Below, piece after piece: positions 53,341-61,225 of a DNA stretch of 64,000 nt. The stretch is from Phyllobacterium lublinensis. Its GTDB lineage: Bacteria; Pseudomonadota; Alphaproteobacteria; Rhizobiales; Rhizobiaceae. The number at the start of each line of letters is the position of its first letter. Position 1 is the first letter of the stretch. The notes below the pieces were generated by a model. It was given only the letters and a program-made list of their open reading frames with translations, ran no database searches and was not told where the DNA came from. Location of the stretch: contig NZ_JAIUDQ010000011.1 in assembly GCF_020164435.1 (NCBI RefSeq), forward strand, positions 62,001 through 126,000, written 5' to 3'. Made by a program: the position numbers and the translations under genes.

Positions 53341-53447
53341 TTTGGTACTCGCTTACAAAATGGCAATTGCTCGGACTGTATGGAATTGTGGTTTACAAAA
53401 TATGAACCTGGCAGATAGCGGTTTACCTAGCGATCCAATGTCCTGCG

Positions 53448-53463
53448 GTTGACAGCTGTCAAC
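53448..53463. repeat. 16-bp palindrome, copy 1
   Basis: GTTGACAGCTGTCAAC is a perfect palindrome, about 220 bases upstream of the short AraC gene. An identical copy starts 82 bases downstream. Likely operator for a dimeric regulator. Confidence 0.75.
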
Positions 53464-53529
53464 TGCCTGCCCCTAGCAACCTGAATCGACATCTGCTTGC
53501 CCTGCTTGGTCAACTGTCGCCAGAGCGAA

Positions 53530-53545
53530 GTTGACAGCTGTCAAC
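53530..53545. repeat. 16-bp palindrome, copy 2
   Basis: Second identical GTTGACAGCTGTCAAC, about 140 bases upstream of the AraC-type start at 53684. Centre-to-centre distance to copy 1 is 82 bases, close to eight helical turns, which would place both on the same face and allow looping. Each half also reads TTGACA, a possible -35. Confidence 0.75.
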
Positions 53546-53683
53546 ACTGCCCACTCAACGAATTCGTCTAAGGTCGAATTTTCAGAACCGCAATCATGGT
53601 CTATACAATCTAGCGTTTTATTATTTCGTGTTGCTACGTCCGATTGTACCCATCCCCGTTTGAGAGCCAAACAGGATCAGTCA

Positions 53684-54133
53684 ATGTCAGAAAAGCTCCA
53701 CACCGACCACAGCACCCTGTCAGATCCGGCGTTGTCTAAAGATGCCGTTCAAACTGATAACCGATATGCGCGGCCGCCGTCCAGGAAGGTGACGCGCGCA
53801 GCGCAACACCAATTGCAGGCTGCCGAACAGTACATCCGCGCGAATATTTACAATCCCATCACCATCGCGGATATCACCGCCCATACCGGAATTAACATCC
53901 GTGCCCTCCAGCGGCTCTTCCGGAAACACTATGATGCCACTCCGGTGCAAATGCTGGCTAACCTGCGCATTGCTGCAGCGCATGCCATGATCCGCGACGA
54001 ACAGGTCACATCCGTGCGGCATCTGGCGGCGAAGTTCCACTTTTCCAACCCCGGCCGCTTCAGCAAACTCTTCCGCAAGATCTATTCGCGCACGCCATCG
54101 GATCACATCCGGGCGATCAACCGCGGCCAGTGA
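53684..54133 (+). CDS. Short AraC/XylS-type DNA-binding protein
   Basis: The 149-residue product is nearly only the AraC DNA-binding domain (about 45-145): helix-turn-helix 1 in ITIADITAHTGINIRALQRLF and helix-turn-helix 2 in SVRHLAAKFHFSNPGRFSKLF, ending in YSRTPSDHIRAI. There is no ligand domain; the first 40 residues are polar and probably disordered. AGGA lies about nine bases before the ATG at 53684. SoxS/MarA-like single-domain members act by abundance rather than by ligand. The repeated palindromes upstream suggest tight control of this gene. Confidence 0.88.
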   Translation: MSEKLHTDHSTLSDPALSKDAVQTDNRYARPPSRKVTRAAQHQLQAAEQYIRANIYNPITIADITAHTGINIRALQRLFRKHYDATPVQMLANLRIAAAHAMIRDEQVTSVRHLAAKFHFSNPGRFSKLFRKIYSRTPSDHIRAINRGQ

Positions 54134-54156
54134 CCGCAACGATCATTGTTTGATAT

Positions 54157-54927
54157 CTAGCGATAGGTGGCTGAACGATCGAGGAAGTCATGAAAGTGGG
54201 CAATGACGGTGTCTCGATCAATGAATATCACCGCATAGGCTGGTGGCTCATGCGTTACGGCGATCCTGTCCGGTGAGAAATCCAGTGCCGACTGATGATT
54301 GGTTCCGCGCAGAACGCTGACCGGAATGCCACGCCAGCTGCCGGCGATTGGCCGATGCGCATGCCCGGCAAAAATATGCCGCACATTGCCATGGTGCTTC
54401 AACAGCGCGTGAAGTGCATCAGCCTCGATGATGCCCATTCTATCGAGTAGCGGCATGTGGATGGGAAAGGGCGGGTGGTGCGAGAACAGGAACACAGGAC
54501 GATCGCGGGCTTCATCCAGTCGCTGCTGCAACCAATGCAAGCGGCCATCGTCCAGCTGCCCTTCCGGCCGCCCCGGAAGCAGCGTGTCGAGCATGATCAA
54601 CCGGCCCTCCGGCGTATCCTCTACCCCATGGACGAAGCCGTCATCGCCATCGCCCCCGAATACCTGGCGAAAGGCAAGACGATCATCGTGATTGCCGAGC
54701 ATCAGGCGAAACGGCGGCACGAGCGCCGCCACTTCCTTGGCCAGCGCACGATATGTCATTTCATCGCCGGTTTCGCTGAGGTCGCCTGTAAAAATGACCA
54801 GTGCAGCGTCGCTGTGATGTTGGTTGATATCTGCAATACAGGCTTGAAGCCGCGCCAAGGGATCAAGGCCGCACAGCCATTCGCCGGGCGTTACGAGATG
54901 CAGATCGGTGACCTGGATGATTTTCAT
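54157..54927 (-). CDS. Calcineurin-like metallophosphodiesterase (GpdQ/CpdA type)
   Basis: The 256-residue enzyme has the full dimetal signature: DLHLV at the N-terminus (Asp8, His10), FTGDLSETGD, LGNHDDRL, FSHHPPFP and FAGHAHR. Such enzymes cleave glycerophosphodiesters or cyclic nucleotides. It is the last gene of an ABC importer operon with a LacI regulator 21 bases upstream, so the imported compound may be a phosphodiester (inference). Confidence 0.88.
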   Translation of the reverse strand: MKIIQVTDLHLVTPGEWLCGLDPLARLQACIADINQHHSDAALVIFTGDLSETGDEMTYRALAKEVAALVPPFRLMLGNHDDRLAFRQVFGGDGDDGFVHGVEDTPEGRLIMLDTLLPGRPEGQLDDGRLHWLQQRLDEARDRPVFLFSHHPPFPIHMPLLDRMGIIEADALHALLKHHGNVRHIFAGHAHRPIAGSWRGIPVSVLRGTNHQSALDFSPDRIAVTHEPPAYAVIFIDRDTVIAHFHDFLDRSATYR

Positions 54928-54948
54928 GTAACTGTCTCGAGGATTGTT

Positions 54949-55995
54949 TCAGGAGGGAATGATCCTGCGGGTCCGCGCGCTGCCACGCTCGATCAAACGC
55001 GTGCTCAGGCGCTCATGCACGGGCGGATGGTCTGGCTCCGCCTCGCGCTGATCAAGCAACGCCACCGCGTGCGCCGCCATGATCGTTGCATCTTGCCTGA
55101 ACGTCGTCAGATTGTAGGCATCCCAGGCCGCTTCGGGGATATCGTCAAATCCGATTACCGACAGGTCCTCCGGTACTTTCAGGCTGGTGTACCGCCTCAC
55201 ATGGTCGATCAGGCCAAATGCAACGAGATCGTTCACGCAGAACACCGCATCGGGCTGGTCCGCACCCGAAAAAAGCTGCTGTGCCGCTTCCTGCCCGCCT
55301 GCATAGTTTGAATTGCGGCCATTTCCGATTTTGACGGCAGCCCCCTGGAGGCTCGCCTCATGCTGAAAGCCATATTCTCGCTCCACGGTGGTCGGCGTGC
55401 GGGAAAACGCCCCCGCAAATCCGAGCTTCTTGCATCCACTCGCAAGAAAAAGTCGCGCCGCTTCGCGTCCAGCGCCTTCATTGTCGATATTGACGTCGTC
55501 TGCGCCGGTCTCGGAACGGCCCAGCACGATCAGCGGTTGGCCGTTGCGGCGTGCGAGTTCCACAAAGGAGGAGGGCGGCGATCCGGACAGAATGATCGTT
55601 GCCTCGGCTCGATAACCGAACAGTGTCTTCTGCGCCGCAACCAGTTCATCGTCTGTCCGCCCGGTATTGATGACGATGGGAACGCTTCCGCGCTGGATCA
55701 ATGCCTTGGTGAGGGCGGCCACCAGGTGCGAGCGGTACCCCAGTTCGGGATTCGTGACAACGAGTCCGACCAGACGGCTCTTGCGTGCAAGCAACCCGCG
55801 CGCAAGATCGTTGACCTGGTAGCCGAGCACTTCCGCGGCCTCCATGATCTTCTCACGCTTTTTCGCCGAGACGCTAGCACCCGGTGTAAATGCGCGCGAG
55901 ACAGCCGAACGCGATACGCCCGCATACTTTGCGACCTGCAGCGCGCTTACATACTGCTTGTCGTCTTTCGATGACGTCTTGTCGTCGGATCCCAT
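54949..55995 (-). CDS. LacI-family transcriptional regulator
   Basis: The 348-residue regulator has an N-terminal helix-turn-helix (SALQVAKYAGVSRSAVSRAF), the hinge EKIMEAAEVLGYQVNDLAR, and a Peripla_BP_3 sensor domain (about 70-330) containing VFCVNDLVAFGLIDHVRR and SVIGFDDIPEA. It starts four bases after the permease gene stop. It most likely controls this transporter operon in response to the transported compound. Confidence 0.93.
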   Translation of the reverse strand: MGSDDKTSSKDDKQYVSALQVAKYAGVSRSAVSRAFTPGASVSAKKREKIMEAAEVLGYQVNDLARGLLARKSRLVGLVVTNPELGYRSHLVAALTKALIQRGSVPIVINTGRTDDELVAAQKTLFGYRAEATIILSGSPPSSFVELARRNGQPLIVLGRSETGADDVNIDNEGAGREAARLFLASGCKKLGFAGAFSRTPTTVEREYGFQHEASLQGAAVKIGNGRNSNYAGGQEAAQQLFSGADQPDAVFCVNDLVAFGLIDHVRRYTSLKVPEDLSVIGFDDIPEAAWDAYNLTTFRQDATIMAAHAVALLDQREAEPDHPPVHERLSTRLIERGSARTRRIIPS

Positions 55996-55999
55996 TTAT

Positions 56000-56812
56000 C
56001 TAATGCCCAACTTTGGAAAGAACATCGGCGCGCAAGAATCGCTCCACGACGAGCATGAAGCCTATCGAGGGAACGAGCAACAGCAGCGCAGTGATTGAAG
56101 CGATCTGATAATTGCCGCCAGACCCTGCGGTGTAAAGCAACAGCGGCAGGGTGGTCACATCGGGAGCGCCGACAAAATAGGTCCCGGTAAACTCGTCAAG
56201 CGACTCCAGAAACACAAAGATGGCGCTCGCCATCAGTCCAGGGGCCGCGAGCGGCAGCGTCACATCCCGAAATGCACGAAACGGGCCGGCACCAATGGAA
56301 CGCGCCGCTTCCTCAAGATCAGTATCCACGGCTGAGAACGCCGCGGTCGCGATCCACACCGCATAGACCAGACCGTGGGTCACGTGAACCATCACCACGC
56401 CTGCAATCGTTCCGTTAAGCCCAATCTGATAGAAGAACCGGGCTATGTTCACATAGACCGGCAGGTTCGGAAATGCCTGCGGGATGAGGAACGCCAGAAG
56501 GATCAACCCGCGGAATGGAAGTTTAAGCCGCGAGAGCGCATAACCGGCCGGGATCGCCAGGGCCAATGAGGCAATGACGGTAAGGATCGCGATGGTAATG
56601 CTGGTCAGCAATGATCCCATGGCATTGCCTCGCGGGGCGAACACCCGCTGCCAGAAGCTGAAGCCATATTCCAGGGGCAGCATATGCGGAAAGTACCATT
56701 TCTCCGCCACGGTCCAAAGAACGAGATTGGTCAGCGGCCCGAAGATGATGAACGCAAGCAGGCCGAGTATCAACGCACGCGGCAACCACCAGAGATCGAC
56801 GCGAGCCATCAC
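56000..56812 (-). CDS. ABC transporter permease (PotC/PhnU type)
   Basis: A 270-residue inner-membrane permease with six helices. The coupling loop is EEAARSIGAGPFRAFRDVTLPLAAPGL, and LSRLKLPFRGLILLAFLIPQ marks the transmembrane core. It overlaps the other permease gene by four bases (ATGA). Partner of the ATPase at 58905 and binding protein at 57696. Confidence 0.94.
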   Translation of the reverse strand: MMARVDLWWLPRALILGLLAFIIFGPLTNLVLWTVAEKWYFPHMLPLEYGFSFWQRVFAPRGNAMGSLLTSITIAILTVIASLALAIPAGYALSRLKLPFRGLILLAFLIPQAFPNLPVYVNIARFFYQIGLNGTIAGVVMVHVTHGLVYAVWIATAAFSAVDTDLEEAARSIGAGPFRAFRDVTLPLAAPGLMASAIFVFLESLDEFTGTYFVGAPDVTTLPLLLYTAGSGGNYQIASITALLLLVPSIGFMLVVERFLRADVLSKVGH

Positions 56813-57630
56813 GAGCGCTCCTTCACCGAGTGACGCAGATATATCAGAGCGGCCCCAGCCGTTAATATCAGCGAGATCAGACCGAGCGCATTGGCCACGC
56901 CATAATCACCGTGGGCATTGATGCGAAATGCGATATCGGCGGTCAGCATGGTCGGAGATTGTGCGTTGATCATGAGCGGCACCGACAGGACGGACATCAT
57001 GGTCACAAAGGACAGGATCAGGCCCACCATGAGCGTTGTCGCAATCTGTGGCAGTACGATCTCAATCAGGATGCGCAGCCGCGAGGCGCCAAGGTTGCGC
57101 GCGGCCTCGATCGTGCTGCGGTCAAGCGAAGCCATTGCGCCCGCAACCAGCAATGTGACGAAGGGGGTCTGCTTCCAGACAAAGGCAATGACAATGCCGC
57201 GCCAGTCGAGAAACCCGATTGTCTGCAGTGGAGTCAGGAGGCCGAGACTGACGAGTATGTTGTTCATCAGCCCATTCTTGGCAAGGAATGTTCGCATGAC
57301 CTGGCCGACGACAATGAAGGGGATGAACATGGGCCAGCGATAGAGCCAGCGCAATATAGCCACCGCGCGGGGATTCTCGCCGAGGGTGAGGTATCCGCCG
57401 ATCGCTATGGACAACAGGCCGATAAGTGCGGTCGAAACCGTCACGATCACGACCGTGAATATCATGTCGCCCGAATAAAGCTCGAACGATTTGGTGAAAT
57501 TGCCGAGGCCTAGCACACCTCCAACGTCGAACGCTCCCACGACAGAGGCGAAAAGCGGCACGATGAAGAACAGCACGATCATGATCAGTGCCGGCAGGAC
57601 GAGTGCGATGGCAATAAGGCGTTTCTGCAT
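56809..57630 (-). CDS. ABC transporter permease (PotB type)
   Basis: A 273-residue six-helix permease; the EAA coupling loop reads IEAARNLGASRLRILIEIVLPQIATTLM. It lies 65 bases after the binding-protein gene and overlaps the second permease. The pair belongs to the polyamine/phosphonate/iron-type importer branch, which does not by itself fix the substrate. Confidence 0.94.
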   Translation of the reverse strand: MQKRLIAIALVLPALIMIVLFFIVPLFASVVGAFDVGGVLGLGNFTKSFELYSGDMIFTVVIVTVSTALIGLLSIAIGGYLTLGENPRAVAILRWLYRWPMFIPFIVVGQVMRTFLAKNGLMNNILVSLGLLTPLQTIGFLDWRGIVIAFVWKQTPFVTLLVAGAMASLDRSTIEAARNLGASRLRILIEIVLPQIATTLMVGLILSFVTMMSVLSVPLMINAQSPTMLTADIAFRINAHGDYGVANALGLISLILTAGAALIYLRHSVKERS

Positions 57631-57695
57631 TGTGAGACCCGGGGGAGGGGAGGGCGCCGCAAGTCATTCTCGCGGCGCCTTGTTCTGCCTGATAA

Positions 57696-58832
57696 TTAGT
57701 TGGCTACATTCTTTTCGTAAGCTTCGAGAATAGCCGAATTGTAAGGAGCGATCGGGAATGGCTTTGCCTTGCTGGCAAGGTCGTCCGGCGAGATATCGAC
57801 GAAGAGCTTGTCCCAGCTCGCCTTGTCGAGTTCCGGCTGCACATATTTCGCGTCGATACCCGGATACCAGTTGAAGCGCTTGACGATACCGTCCGCCTGG
57901 ATCTTGGGGCTGGTCGCGAGCGCGACAAACTTCTCGGCCAGTTCGGTGTTCGGGCTCTTGGCCGGAATGACATAATGCATCGGCTGTCCGGGCATGCCTG
58001 GCGCTGGCAGCACCAGTTTCATTTCGGGCGGCAGCTTGCCGTCCGCCTGCCAGGAATAGAACATGTCCACCCAGACAGGCCCCATGGCGATTTCGCCGCG
58101 ACTTAGCATGTCGAGCGTTCCGGCATTACCGGGGGTGAGGGTGGCGTTGGTGGTGAAATCCTTAAGGCTCGCGAAGGCCTTGTCCCACTTCTTGGTCTCC
58201 GCTTCCTCAAACGGGCCATTCATCAGCTTGTTGGCGTCACCATCACCGAAGGCGTAGATCCAGCCCATGACGAAACTGACACCCGACGCACCGCCCTTGA
58301 TGCCATTGTAGCCGAACTGCTTCGGATTTTCCTTGGCCCAGGTGACGAGTTCCTCATAGCTTTTCGGCGGGTTGGGTATGAGCGCCGGGTTGTAGGCTAT
58401 TGCTGTCTGGCTGGAGAACATCGGCATCACATAGCCGTCCACATTCGCGCCGAGCGCCATCTTGGCCTTCTCGCTGGTGACCATTTCGCCCGAAGGGATC
58501 TTGGAACGGTAGGATTCGAGATAGCCGTTCTTGACCAGCGGTCCGGCAAACTTTTCATGCACGACTGCAACGTCCGCATCCCATTTGTCGACATTCGCCT
58601 TCGCCTGGGCGTCAAACCGCTCGACGATCTTCTGGGAGCCGGCATCGCCCGGGCCAGTGCCGACCACACGCACTGTTGTTCCGGGATTCTCCTTTTCGAA
58701 GATGGGGGCAAGATAGTCATTGACATAGTCGACCATGTTCTGGTCGCCGGCTGTCAAGACCGTAAGGTCCGCAGCGGAGGCGGGCGCCGCCGCCAGTCCG
58801 AGGATCAGTGAAGTCTGTAGAAGCGTTTTCAT
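57696..58832 (-). CDS. ABC transporter extracellular solute-binding protein
   Basis: A 378-residue periplasmic protein with signal peptide (TSLILGLAAAPASA, cut before ADLTVLTAG). The SBP_bac fold is indicated by DVAVVHEKFAGPLVKNGYLE and AIAYNPALIPNPPKSYEELVTWA. The ATG at 58832 has GGGAG seven bases upstream; the open frame extends to 58892. It follows the ATPase gene by 72 bases in the same operon. The ligand is not evident. Confidence 0.93.
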   Translation of the reverse strand: MKTLLQTSLILGLAAAPASAADLTVLTAGDQNMVDYVNDYLAPIFEKENPGTTVRVVGTGPGDAGSQKIVERFDAQAKANVDKWDADVAVVHEKFAGPLVKNGYLESYRSKIPSGEMVTSEKAKMALGANVDGYVMPMFSSQTAIAYNPALIPNPPKSYEELVTWAKENPKQFGYNGIKGGASGVSFVMGWIYAFGDGDANKLMNGPFEEAETKKWDKAFASLKDFTTNATLTPGNAGTLDMLSRGEIAMGPVWVDMFYSWQADGKLPPEMKLVLPAPGMPGQPMHYVIPAKSPNTELAEKFVALATSPKIQADGIVKRFNWYPGIDAKYVQPELDKASWDKLFVDISPDDLASKAKPFPIAPYNSAILEAYEKNVAN

Positions 58833-58904
58833 CGTTAACTCCCGTGACAAACAATTATGGTTGGCATTCTTTTCAATTGGCGCTCGCGTCACGCCGCCAA
58901 TATC

Positions 58905-60005
58905 TCAATGAGCAGTGCCTTCGGACGATGCATTGAATATGAACAACGCCGTGGCCGGTACGCTGATTTTCACAATCTCGCCCTGACCGAAGGGGTTGTC
59001 GGAGTCGACAAGGATTTCATCCACTCCCAGCCGAACCGCATGGCGCCAGTGACCGCCCGGATAGCTGACGCTCGTCACCTGACCGCGCAGTTCCAGCGCT
59101 CCCGGCTCCACTGCGGCTGTGGCACTGTTGCTCGTCAGGCGCGCCGCCTCGGCGCGGAACCGCAACTCGACCGGTCCGCTGCGCAAATCCCTGCCATTCC
59201 TTGCTGTCACAGTCGAGGCATTGAAGGCGCCCTCGTGCAATTCGATCTGTTCGCCCGAAACCCGCGCTTGCATGGACAGGATGTTCTCCGCACCCATGAA
59301 AGCGGCCACGAAAGGCGAGGCGGGCATGTTGTAGACCGCCTCGGGCGATCCCTGTTGCTCGATTCTGCCGGCATTCATGATCACAATGCGATCGGCCATC
59401 ACCATGGCCTCCTCCCGATCGTGGGTAACGTGAATTGCGGTGATCCCGAGGCGCTTTTGCAACGAGCGTATTTCATGACGCACCGTGAGCCGGATGCGCG
59501 CGTCAAGATTCGAGAGCGGTTCGTCGAGCAGGAGAATTTCCGGATCGATTGCAAGGGCACGGCCCAATGCCACCCGTTGCCGTTGCCCCCCTGAGAGCTG
59601 TCCCGGCTTGCGGCTGCCGAGGCCGGAAAGGCCCAGCAGATCCTGCATCTCCTTGATCCTTGCGTCGATTTCCTCGCGAGAGCGCTTCTGCAACTTCAAC
59701 CCGTAACCGATATTCTGTGCGACGGTCATGTGTGGCCACAGCGCATAGGATTGAAACACCAGCGCCATGCCGCGCTTGTCTGGCGCCATGTGCGTGACAT
59801 CGCGTCCGGCAACCCTGATCGATCCGGCGTTGGGCTTGGCAAAGCCGGCGATTGTCCGCAGCAATGTCGTCTTTCCGCAGCCGGACGAACCGAGCAGCGC
59901 AACGAACTCGCCTTTGCCAATGCCGAGGTCGAGGTCATCGAGTACGGTCGTTGCACCATAGCCGACACTCATTTTCTCAACCTTGAGGAAAGCCTGTATG
60001 GTCAT
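58905..60005 (-). CDS. ABC transporter ATP-binding protein (PotA/UgpC-like)
   Basis: First gene of the operon, 366 residues. Walker A LLGSSGCGKTTLLR, signature LSGGQRQRVALGRAL, Walker B ILLLDEPLSNLD, switch VTHDREEAMVMADR, and a C-terminal TOBE regulatory domain (about 280-366). The segment FQSYALWPHMTVAQNIGYGL is shared with the ATPase at 62978-64000, so the two are close relatives. It is divergent from the binding-protein gene at 60245. Confidence 0.94.
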   Translation of the reverse strand: MTIQAFLKVEKMSVGYGATTVLDDLDLGIGKGEFVALLGSSGCGKTTLLRTIAGFAKPNAGSIRVAGRDVTHMAPDKRGMALVFQSYALWPHMTVAQNIGYGLKLQKRSREEIDARIKEMQDLLGLSGLGSRKPGQLSGGQRQRVALGRALAIDPEILLLDEPLSNLDARIRLTVRHEIRSLQKRLGITAIHVTHDREEAMVMADRIVIMNAGRIEQQGSPEAVYNMPASPFVAAFMGAENILSMQARVSGEQIELHEGAFNASTVTARNGRDLRSGPVELRFRAEAARLTSNSATAAVEPGALELRGQVTSVSYPGGHWRHAVRLGVDEILVDSDNPFGQGEIVKISVPATALFIFNASSEGTAH

Positions 60006-60244
60006 TTCTCATCCCCGATTGCACAGCTGCGCATTTTTTTCTTGTACTGTCCGTTTATAACAGTGGCATGACAAGTGAAAAATCTTGAAGATGCAAACCT
60101 GCCTCGTTCTCCTGCTTGGCAAGAAGGTATGTGCCCGGTGCCGGTGTCATAGAACCGTTATCCGGCTTGTATAAATGTTGATCAAACCTTGGAACCTGAG
60201 TAACACAACCTCCGGTTTGCATCATCCGACACAAAGGGGTCACC
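60006..60244. promoter_or_regulatory. Divergent control region of two ABC importer units
   Basis: 239 bases between the ATPase gene (minus) and the binding-protein gene (plus) must hold promoters for both. A TATAAA at 60170-60175 could be a plus-strand -10 about 70 bases before the ATG, though the -35 is unclear. I could not identify a convincing LacI operator or TGA-N9-TCA site by eye. Confidence 0.45.
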
Positions 60245-61219
60245 ATGCGCCAACTTCTCGTCGCTACCATCCTACTGGCATCCGGGCTTCATCCGGCTCT
60301 CGCCGCCGAAGGCACGCTTGTGCTTTATACGAGCCAGCCCAACACCGACGCACAGCAAACGGCCGATGCTTTCATGGCCAAGAACCCCGGAGTCAAGGTG
60401 GAATGGGTGCGCGACGGCACGCCGAAGATCATGGCCAAGTTGCGCGCCGAGATCGAAGCCGGCAATCCCCAGCCGGACGTGCTCCTGATTTCCGACGTCG
60501 TGACGATGGAGGGCCTCAAGAAAGAAGGCCGTCTGCTTCCATTCAAGGATGCAAACACGACGGGAATCGATTCGGCATTGATCGACAAGGACGGCACCTA
60601 TTTCTCCACCAAGCTGATCACCACCGGTATCGTCTACAACACGAAGGCACCCTTCGTACCGGAAAGCTGGAACGACCTGACAAAGCCCGAGGCGAAGAAC
60701 CTCGTCAGCATGCCAAGCCCGCTCACGTCGGGTGCTGCCATGATCCACACGGTCACACTCACCGGAAACCTGCCGCAGGGCTGGGACTACTATGGTGAAC
60801 TTGCGCGCAATGGTGCTCAGGCTGCCGGCGGCAATGGCGATGTGCTCAAGGCCGTCAGCGGCGGTGACAAGCTCTTCGGCATGATCGTCGACTACATGCC
60901 GATTCGTGAAAAGGCCAAGGGTTCGCCGGTCGAATTCGTGTTCCCCAAGGAAGGTGTTTCGGCGGTAACAGAGCCGGTCGCCATTCTCTCGACGGCAAAG
61001 AACCCTGATGCGGCCAAGGCATTCGTGGACTTCCTGTTGTCGGAGGAGGGCCAGAAGGTCGCGGTCAGGCAGGGATACATCCCGGCGCGTGCCGATGCGG
61101 GCCTGCCTGCCGGCTACCCGGATCGCTCCACCATCAAGATTCTCAACTATGACGCCGCTGCTGCCCTCGCCGGCGACACGGCCAACAAGGAAAAATTCAG
61201 TGAAGTGATGGGGCAGTAA
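60245..61219 (+). CDS. ABC transporter substrate-binding protein (AfuA/FbpA-like)
   Basis: A 324-residue periplasmic protein with signal peptide (LLVATILLASGLHPALA). The mature start EGTLVLYTSQPNTDAQQTADAF and the late FVDFLLSEEGQKVAVRQGYIP are typical of the Fe(III)/2-aminoethylphosphonate-type SBP_bac_6/8 group. The paired tyrosines that bind iron in FbpA are not obvious (DYMPIREKAKG instead), so an organic or phosphorus ligand is possible. AAGGGG lies about six bases before the ATG. Confidence 0.92.
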   Translation: MRQLLVATILLASGLHPALAAEGTLVLYTSQPNTDAQQTADAFMAKNPGVKVEWVRDGTPKIMAKLRAEIEAGNPQPDVLLISDVVTMEGLKKEGRLLPFKDANTTGIDSALIDKDGTYFSTKLITTGIVYNTKAPFVPESWNDLTKPEAKNLVSMPSPLTSGAAMIHTVTLTGNLPQGWDYYGELARNGAQAAGGNGDVLKAVSGGDKLFGMIVDYMPIREKAKGSPVEFVFPKEGVSAVTEPVAILSTAKNPDAAKAFVDFLLSEEGQKVAVRQGYIPARADAGLPAGYPDRSTIKILNYDAAAALAGDTANKEKFSEVMGQ

Positions 61220-61225
61220 GAGCCA

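Larger units (their letters stand above)
53341..53683. other. Divergent control region with repeated palindromes
   Basis: This 343-base gap between the transpeptidase gene (minus) and the short AraC gene (plus) holds two copies of a 16-base perfect palindrome and a direct repeat TTACAAAAT (53353-53361 and 53393-53401, exactly 40 bases apart). A partial palindrome copy (GTCAACTGTCGCC, from about 53508) lies between the two full ones. No further gene seen. Confidence 0.7.

Noticed and set aside
53531-53559. TTGACA in the 16-bp palindrome as a normal -35 element
   Set aside because: No acceptable -10 lies 16-18 bases downstream; the symmetry of the full 16 bases is better explained as a protein-binding site.
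60006-60244. RirA-type TGA-N9-TCA box in the divergent ABC region, which would suggest iron transport
   Set aside because: I checked each TGA in the gap and none has TCA at the required distance.
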